A stretch of 34,916 nt of DNA from JADJPL01 sp964607915 (lineage in GTDB: Bacteria; Bacteroidota; Bacteroidia; Chitinophagales; Saprospiraceae). The notes under the pieces were generated by a model. The model was not told the origin of the DNA. It did no database searches and saw only the letters and a list, made by a program, of their open reading frames with translations. The stretch covers positions 1 to 34,916 of the forward strand of contig CAZSMU010000024.1 of NCBI GenBank assembly GCA_964607915.1. Reading direction: 5' to 3'. The position numbers and the translations under genes are program-made. Below, one piece after another: positions 31,467 through 34,916 of the stretch (positions are counted from its first letter, which is position 1; each line of letters starts with the position of its first letter).

Positions 31467-31946
31467 ATGCACATCCCGGTCTTTTTGCTCTTTTGCGCGC
31501 TGTTGCCCCTGCACCCCATCCATCTGAGTGTTACGGAGATCTATGAAAACAAAAAAAGCGGCCGCATGGAGCTCTCTGCGACGCTTTTCATGGATGATTT
31601 CGCGCGGGCGATCCACTATGAAAATTATGAAAAGCAAATCCGGCAGGGGAAAGTCAAGCCGGAAGATTTGATGCTGCGCTATTTAAGAGAAAAGCTGCGG
31701 ATACAGGTCAACGGGCAGCCAGCCGCTTTCCGCCTCTTGCGCACGGAGAACAACATGGATGCGGTTACCTGTTACCTAGGGGTTGAGCCGGCGGTGAAAA
31801 GCGTACAAAGACTGTACATAGAGAACCGCATTTTTTTGGAGCTGTTCGACGACCAGCGCAACATGGTACAGATAGACCTCGGTGAAAACCGGAGTGGTGC
31901 GGTGCAGTTTGACCATAAGAAGACAAGTGCGGCGATAGACTTATGA
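31467..31946 (+). CDS. DUF6702 family protein
   Basis: A 159-residue protein, probably exported: a short hydrophobic leader (MHIPVFLLFCALLPL) precedes HPIHLSVTEIYENKKSGRM, the family hallmark (HP followed by VSxTEI). The remainder is a beta-sandwich-like pattern with a DDFARAIHYENYEKQ helix. The family is common in Bacteroidota and has no established function; it is sometimes found near aminopeptidases, which is not the case here. The ATG at 31467 was chosen at the leader. The gene converges on the YceI gene and the two overlap by 6 bases, with interlocked stop codons (TAA on the minus strand, TGA on the plus strand). Confidence 0.82.
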   Translation: MHIPVFLLFCALLPLHPIHLSVTEIYENKKSGRMELSATLFMDDFARAIHYENYEKQIRQGKVKPEDLMLRYLREKLRIQVNGQPAAFRLLRTENNMDAVTCYLGVEPAVKSVQRLYIENRIFLELFDDQRNMVQIDLGENRSGAVQFDHKKTSAAIDL

Positions 31947-32603
31947 AGCCCTTCCCGCCTCCGACAGGGTGACGAACAAATCCAGTTCTATGGTGATGGC
32001 GTCGCGGACTTTGATGGCTCCCATCAGGACGGTGGGGGGTTGTATCCCGAAATCTGTCATATTCACGGTTTGAGAGCTGCGGAACTGGAAGCGGCGGGCG
32101 GCCAGGTTCCGGGCTTTGACTTTGAGGGGTACCTTTTTGGATTGGCCGGCGATGGTGATGACGGTTTCGGCGTCGAGTTCGGCCCATTCGGCGCAATCGT
32201 CGAGGGAGATCCCGATGGGGAAATGCACCTTTCTGAGTTCGATTTGGATGTAGGGGTGTTCGTCGGCGCGGAGCGTTTCATACATATCGCGGTTCATGAT
32301 TTTCTGGCCGCAATCGAGTTTGGTGGTGGCGAGTTTCAGGACACTGCGCTCAAAGGTGACCAGGGTGCGGTCGGCAGAGCGGGTGGCGTGTAGTTCAAGA
32401 GGGGTAAATTTCTGGGCGCAGGCGCAGGAAAACTTATTGACGTTGCTGGTGCCGTTCAGGGCGAGCTTGCTTTGCTCGGTAATCTGTACCCCGCTAATAG
32501 GCGGGAGGACGTACTCAGCGGCTTTAAAGCCGGCCAACAGGAGCAGGGCGGCCAGGGCTGCGGCAAAAATGGCAAGGGCAGTATGGCGGGATGTTTTTTT
32601 CAT
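31941..32603 (-). CDS. YceI family protein (membrane-anchored form)
   Basis: A 220-residue protein with an N-terminal hydrophobic helix (ALAIFAAALAALLLLAGF), either a signal peptide or an anchor. The lipocalin-like YceI fold follows: LALNGTSNVNKFSCACAQ, the MNRDMYETLRADEHPYIQIE segment typical of the family, and NMTDFGIQPPTVLMGAIKV near the end. YceI proteins bind isoprenoid or other amphipathic ligands, and several are induced by base or stress. The Cys pair in CACAQ is unusual for the family and might bind metal or form a disulfide. The ATG at 32601-32603 was chosen before the basic MKKTSRH leader. It lies downstream of the porin gene on the same strand, separated by a strong hairpin. Confidence 0.85.
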   Translation of the reverse strand: MKKTSRHTALAIFAAALAALLLLAGFKAAEYVLPPISGVQITEQSKLALNGTSNVNKFSCACAQKFTPLELHATRSADRTLVTFERSVLKLATTKLDCGQKIMNRDMYETLRADEHPYIQIELRKVHFPIGISLDDCAEWAELDAETVITIAGQSKKVPLKVKARNLAARRFQFRSSQTVNMTDFGIQPPTVLMGAIKVRDAITIELDLFVTLSEAGRAS

Positions 32604-32676
32604 GATGGCTTTTATTTTTACCAGACCTGGGGTTGTAAAAGCTCTTTCTTCGCCTCCGGCAGGAAGTATTTTGGGC

Positions 32677-32729
32677 GCGCACATCAGAAACCAATTTCCG
32701 CTAAGCAAAAATTGGTTTCTGATGCGTGC
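32677..32729 (-). terminator. Long stem hairpin after the porin gene
   Basis: CATCAGAAACCAATTT (32682-32697) pairs perfectly with AAATTGGTTTCTGATG (32709-32724) around 11 bases. Four further pairs follow outside one mismatch (GCGC 32677-32680 with GTGC 32726-32729). It lies 19 bases downstream of the porin stop. There is no adjacent T-run, so a role as terminator or mRNA 3' stabiliser is inferred. Confidence 0.45.
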
Positions 32730-32747
32730 TCAAAACACTATCGGGTA

Positions 32748-34094
32748 TTAGAAGCCGATAACTGCTTCGACCAAGAGGCCGTTGAATTTGCCTTCGTTAA
32801 AGATAACGGAAGTCGGGAAGTCAACGTATTTCTGGTTGACGAGTTCGCCCTTGAGCAGCAGGTTGCGGGTCGGGAACCAGCCGGCGACCAAGGAAGTGCG
32901 CTCGATGGTCACGTCGGCAGTGTAAGCTGCTCCGCTCGGGCGGCCGGTGGTCGTATTGTAGCGGGCACCGATGTAGGCTTGTTCGTTGGGCAGGAAGCGG
33001 AACACGCCTTCTGCTACGAATTGTTTCCAGGTGCGGTCGTCGGCTTCGGCGTACGTACCCCCTTTGGCTACTTCATACGCGCCGAAGAGTTCGAGGCCTT
33101 TGAACTTGACGAACGGGTTGATCATCACGGCATTCACGCGGTTGGTCAGGCCCGGGTTGAAACGCCCGGAGGTAAAGTTGGTCGTTGCTGTGACGCCACT
33201 GGTATTGGGTTCCATCACCATGAAGTAGTGGGAGCCTGTGCGGTCGCCGGCGTAGAGCGTGTTGCGTACGATGCTGCTGTTCTGGTAGTTGGAGACGGAG
33301 AGGCGCAGGCGCAGGTCGTCGTTCACTTGTTTGTCGAACGCGGCTTTCAGGTAGAAAGACGGGTGGCGCTTGGTCGGCTCGAGGTTGGTACCTGTCGGTT
33401 TTTCCGGATAGTTTTCGATGTTGCCACTGATCAGACCGGTAGTCATACCGCCGACGAGAACCAGTCCGTCAACCGGGAATACGGATACTTCCCCACCGAT
33501 TTCTGTAGCGAACGCGTCGAGGATGAAGTTTTCGCCGAAGGCGTTGTAGATGGCGTTGCCCCCATCGGTGCGGCGGAACTGCTGATCGCCGTAGTTAGGC
33601 TGGAAGTGACCGATTTTGACGCGGAGGTTTTTGGCGTACCAATCCGGGTTGCCCAGCATCGGGATTTTGTCGATTTGAATGTAGCCGCCTTTGACCCAGA
33701 ATTCGTTGTGGTGGCGGGCCGACATGTAGTTTTCCAGGCAGACGCGGATGCCGTCTTCGATTTGGAAGTCGAAGTTCAGGTTGGCCATGGCGAGGCTAAA
33801 CCCGTTGAGGTCGGCAGAATTCGTTTCGTTTTCAGATGCGATGGTGCCGTACAGGTAGTTTTTACCGTTCGGGTTGTTCTCGTGGTGCATGCGCTGATAG
33901 TATTGCGTAAACGCACCGCCTACGCGCAATTTGAAGCCCTCGTATTTCGGCTGTTCCGTCTTTTTAGCCGGTTCGAAGATGTTGATTCCGTCTTTGTTCC
34001 ACGGCCGGTAGAATTGCAGTTCGGGTTGTTGTGCGAAACTCGCTACGGCAAACAGGACCAAAGCAAGGGTGAGGAAGCTTTTTGTCGTTTTCAT
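32748..34094 (-). CDS. Outer-membrane porin-like beta-barrel protein
   Basis: A 448-residue protein with a signal peptide (MKTTKSFLTLALVLFAVASFAQ) followed by about 420 residues of alternating amphipathic strands, with an aromatic C-terminus (GLLVEAVIGF) typical for BAM insertion. Strand-turn patterns such as NLNFDFQIEDGIRVCLENYM and VKIGHFQPNYGDQQF resemble OprP/OprO-like or other porins, but the substrate is not clear. The ATG at 34092-34094 sits directly before the leader; the frame extends to 34151. YceI-family genes lie on both sides on the same strand, suggesting a shared envelope or uptake function. Between the porin and the downstream YceI gene is a strong hairpin. Confidence 0.85.
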   Translation of the reverse strand: MKTTKSFLTLALVLFAVASFAQQPELQFYRPWNKDGINIFEPAKKTEQPKYEGFKLRVGGAFTQYYQRMHHENNPNGKNYLYGTIASENETNSADLNGFSLAMANLNFDFQIEDGIRVCLENYMSARHHNEFWVKGGYIQIDKIPMLGNPDWYAKNLRVKIGHFQPNYGDQQFRRTDGGNAIYNAFGENFILDAFATEIGGEVSVFPVDGLVLVGGMTTGLISGNIENYPEKPTGTNLEPTKRHPSFYLKAAFDKQVNDDLRLRLSVSNYQNSSIVRNTLYAGDRTGSHYFMVMEPNTSGVTATTNFTSGRFNPGLTNRVNAVMINPFVKFKGLELFGAYEVAKGGTYAEADDRTWKQFVAEGVFRFLPNEQAYIGARYNTTTGRPSGAAYTADVTIERTSLVAGWFPTRNLLLKGELVNQKYVDFPTSVIFNEGKFNGLLVEAVIGF

Positions 34095-34231
34095 AATCGT
34101 CGAGATTTTTAAATTAGACATAAGGAGGGCTGTACAAGGGGGTGCAGACATCTATTCGCACCGTTGTTCCCTTGCAAGCAGGTTTGTGTATTAGAAAAGG
34201 AATATTTGCTGCGGGCCAGGGGCCTCCGGAA

Positions 34232-34822
34232 TTACATAGCAGGAGGCGTTAAGGTCACTTCAAAGCCGACCTCCACTTCAGGTCCTACTTTGATGGTACC
34301 TGCGAGGGCTTTGGGAGGCGTCATGCCGTACTCGAGCATGTCTATTTTTTTGCTCCCTTTGAAGGTGATGGCACCTGTAGAGGCCATTTGAGCCGTCACG
34401 GTCATCGCGACTGCTTTTTTCACGCCGGCGATGGTCAGGTTGCCTTTTGCTTTGACGGAGTAACCCGTACCTGCCGGGGCGATGCTTTCGACATCCGTCA
34501 ACTGGAAGGTGATGTTTGGGTTGGCATCTGCTTTGAGGGCTTCGTAAGTTTTGTCGTCCATAATCTTGCCTTTATCGCTTTTGAGCGATTTAGCAGCTAC
34601 GGTGACCGTGAGGCTGGAAATATCCTCCAGTTTGCCGGCCGTGACTTTCATTTTTGCGTCGGCGGCTACTTTAGACACCTGCATCTCCCACTCGTGGAGG
34701 GAGGACGTCCCGGATACGCTCATCTTACTGCTTTTCACCGAGTAAGCCGCCTGTGCGCTCAGGTCGAAAGTCGTCAACGCGATCAGGATACATGTGGATA
34801 AGAACAACATCAGATTTTTCAT
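34232..34822 (-). CDS. YceI family protein (secreted form)
   Basis: A 196-residue periplasmic protein with a signal peptide (MKNLMLFLSTCILIALTTFDLSAQA). The YceI fold shows SVSGTSSLHEWEMQV, IMDDKTYEALKADANPNITF and KIDMLEYGMTPPKALAGTIKVG. This matches the family that binds lipophilic ligands; some members are part of stress or respiratory-quinone related responses. The sequence is clearly distinct from the other YceI protein at 31941. The ATG at 34820-34822 was chosen for the leader; the frame runs to 34846. A TAATTTTG box and a Crp/Fnr-like palindrome lie upstream, so it may head a transcript continuing into the porin. Confidence 0.88.
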   Translation of the reverse strand: MKNLMLFLSTCILIALTTFDLSAQAAYSVKSSKMSVSGTSSLHEWEMQVSKVAADAKMKVTAGKLEDISSLTVTVAAKSLKSDKGKIMDDKTYEALKADANPNITFQLTDVESIAPAGTGYSVKAKGNLTIAGVKKAVAMTVTAQMASTGAITFKGSKKIDMLEYGMTPPKALAGTIKVGPEVEVGFEVTLTPPAM

Positions 34823-34843
34823 GGCTTGGTTGGTTTGTTGGTT

Positions 34844-34910
34844 CAAAATTACATAGGCACCGAGGGCACGAAGATGAAATTCGTCAGCAGGCCCTGTGAT
34901 TTATATCACC
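34844..34910 (-). promoter_or_regulatory. Activated-type promoter: -7 box plus Crp/Fnr-like palindrome
   Basis: TAATTTTG on the minus strand (34851-34844) matches TAnnTTTG. No good TTTG is seen at the -33 position. Further upstream, TGTGA (34895-34899), six bases, TCACC (34906-34910) is a near-perfect Crp/Fnr-family half-site pair, with inner GTGAT-TTAT-ATCAC. Its centre is about 65 bases before the expected start point, close to a class I activator position. Confidence 0.45.
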
Positions 34911-34916
34911 TGGGGG

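Noticed and set aside
32472..34112. 546-codon plus-strand open frame opposite the porin
   Set aside because: Antisense to the barrel protein, which has a signal peptide and barrel strands; the plus-strand translation is low-complexity and unlike a protein.

Overview
The window reads as chromosomal DNA from a GC-rich member of the Bacteroidota, most plausibly a Saprospiria-like (Lewinella/Haliscomenobacter-type) aerobic marine or wastewater heterotroph; the exact genus cannot be read from the sequence. The evidence is family content typical of this phylum: DUF4296, DUF3822 next to rsmD, a PorV/PorQ-family protein, DUF6702, a DUF4369-plus-thioredoxin protein, a FucP-type sugar MFS transporter, the long NagB/PIG-L deaminase and a GlnRS. 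Two intergenic regions also carry the phylum's promoter signature (TTTG, then TAnnTTTG). Most genes lie on the minus strand. I see no phage, insertion sequence, CRISPR array or tRNA.

Layout. 1-3.3 kb: DUF4296 lipoprotein and SixA-like phosphatase (minus), an SDR oxidoreductase (plus), and an exported thioredoxin-fold protein (minus). 3.4-8.5 kb: a compact minus-strand run argS-glnS-pyrR-pyrB (translation and pyrimidine synthesis). 8.6-11.1 kb: bactofilin, a pseudopilin-like membrane protein, DUF3822 and rsmD. 11.2-13.2 kb: tsaD (plus), a DUF697-SHOCT membrane protein (minus), and an SRP 4.5S RNA gene (ffs, minus) with a consensus promoter and a terminator-like hairpin. 13.2-19.2 kb: a GlcNAc/chitobiose salvage locus (minus): NagB/PIG-L fusion, GH20 hexosaminidase, NagP-like MFS transporter. 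19.4-23.2 kb: arginine deiminase, acyl-CoA thioesterase, YihY membrane protein and PorV/PorQ-family protein (minus). 23.3-24.9 kb: two plus-strand envelope proteins of unknown function. 24.9-31.2 kb: a minus-strand respiratory module of SulP anion transporter, fused [4Fe-4S]/NrfD subunit and molybdopterin oxidoreductase. It lacks Tat signals, and I read it as a candidate cytoplasm-facing sulfite-oxidising (SoeABC-like) complex. 31.5-34.9 kb: DUF6702, then a porin flanked by two YceI proteins, with a Crp/Fnr-type palindrome upstream of the outer YceI gene.

The least expected structure is a family of related GC-rich palindromic intergenic repeats (about eight copies, intact to degenerate). Most of them begin at, or within a few bases of, a stop codon or the SRP RNA 3' end. 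One copy (13218-13380) is a 163-bp MITE-like element with 17-bp perfect terminal inverted repeats. Other points worth a second look are a 96-bp in-frame insertion in the hexosaminidase bounded by a 16-bp direct repeat, a catalytic-residue substitution in the NagB domain, and a strong hairpin covering the apparent DUF3822 start.
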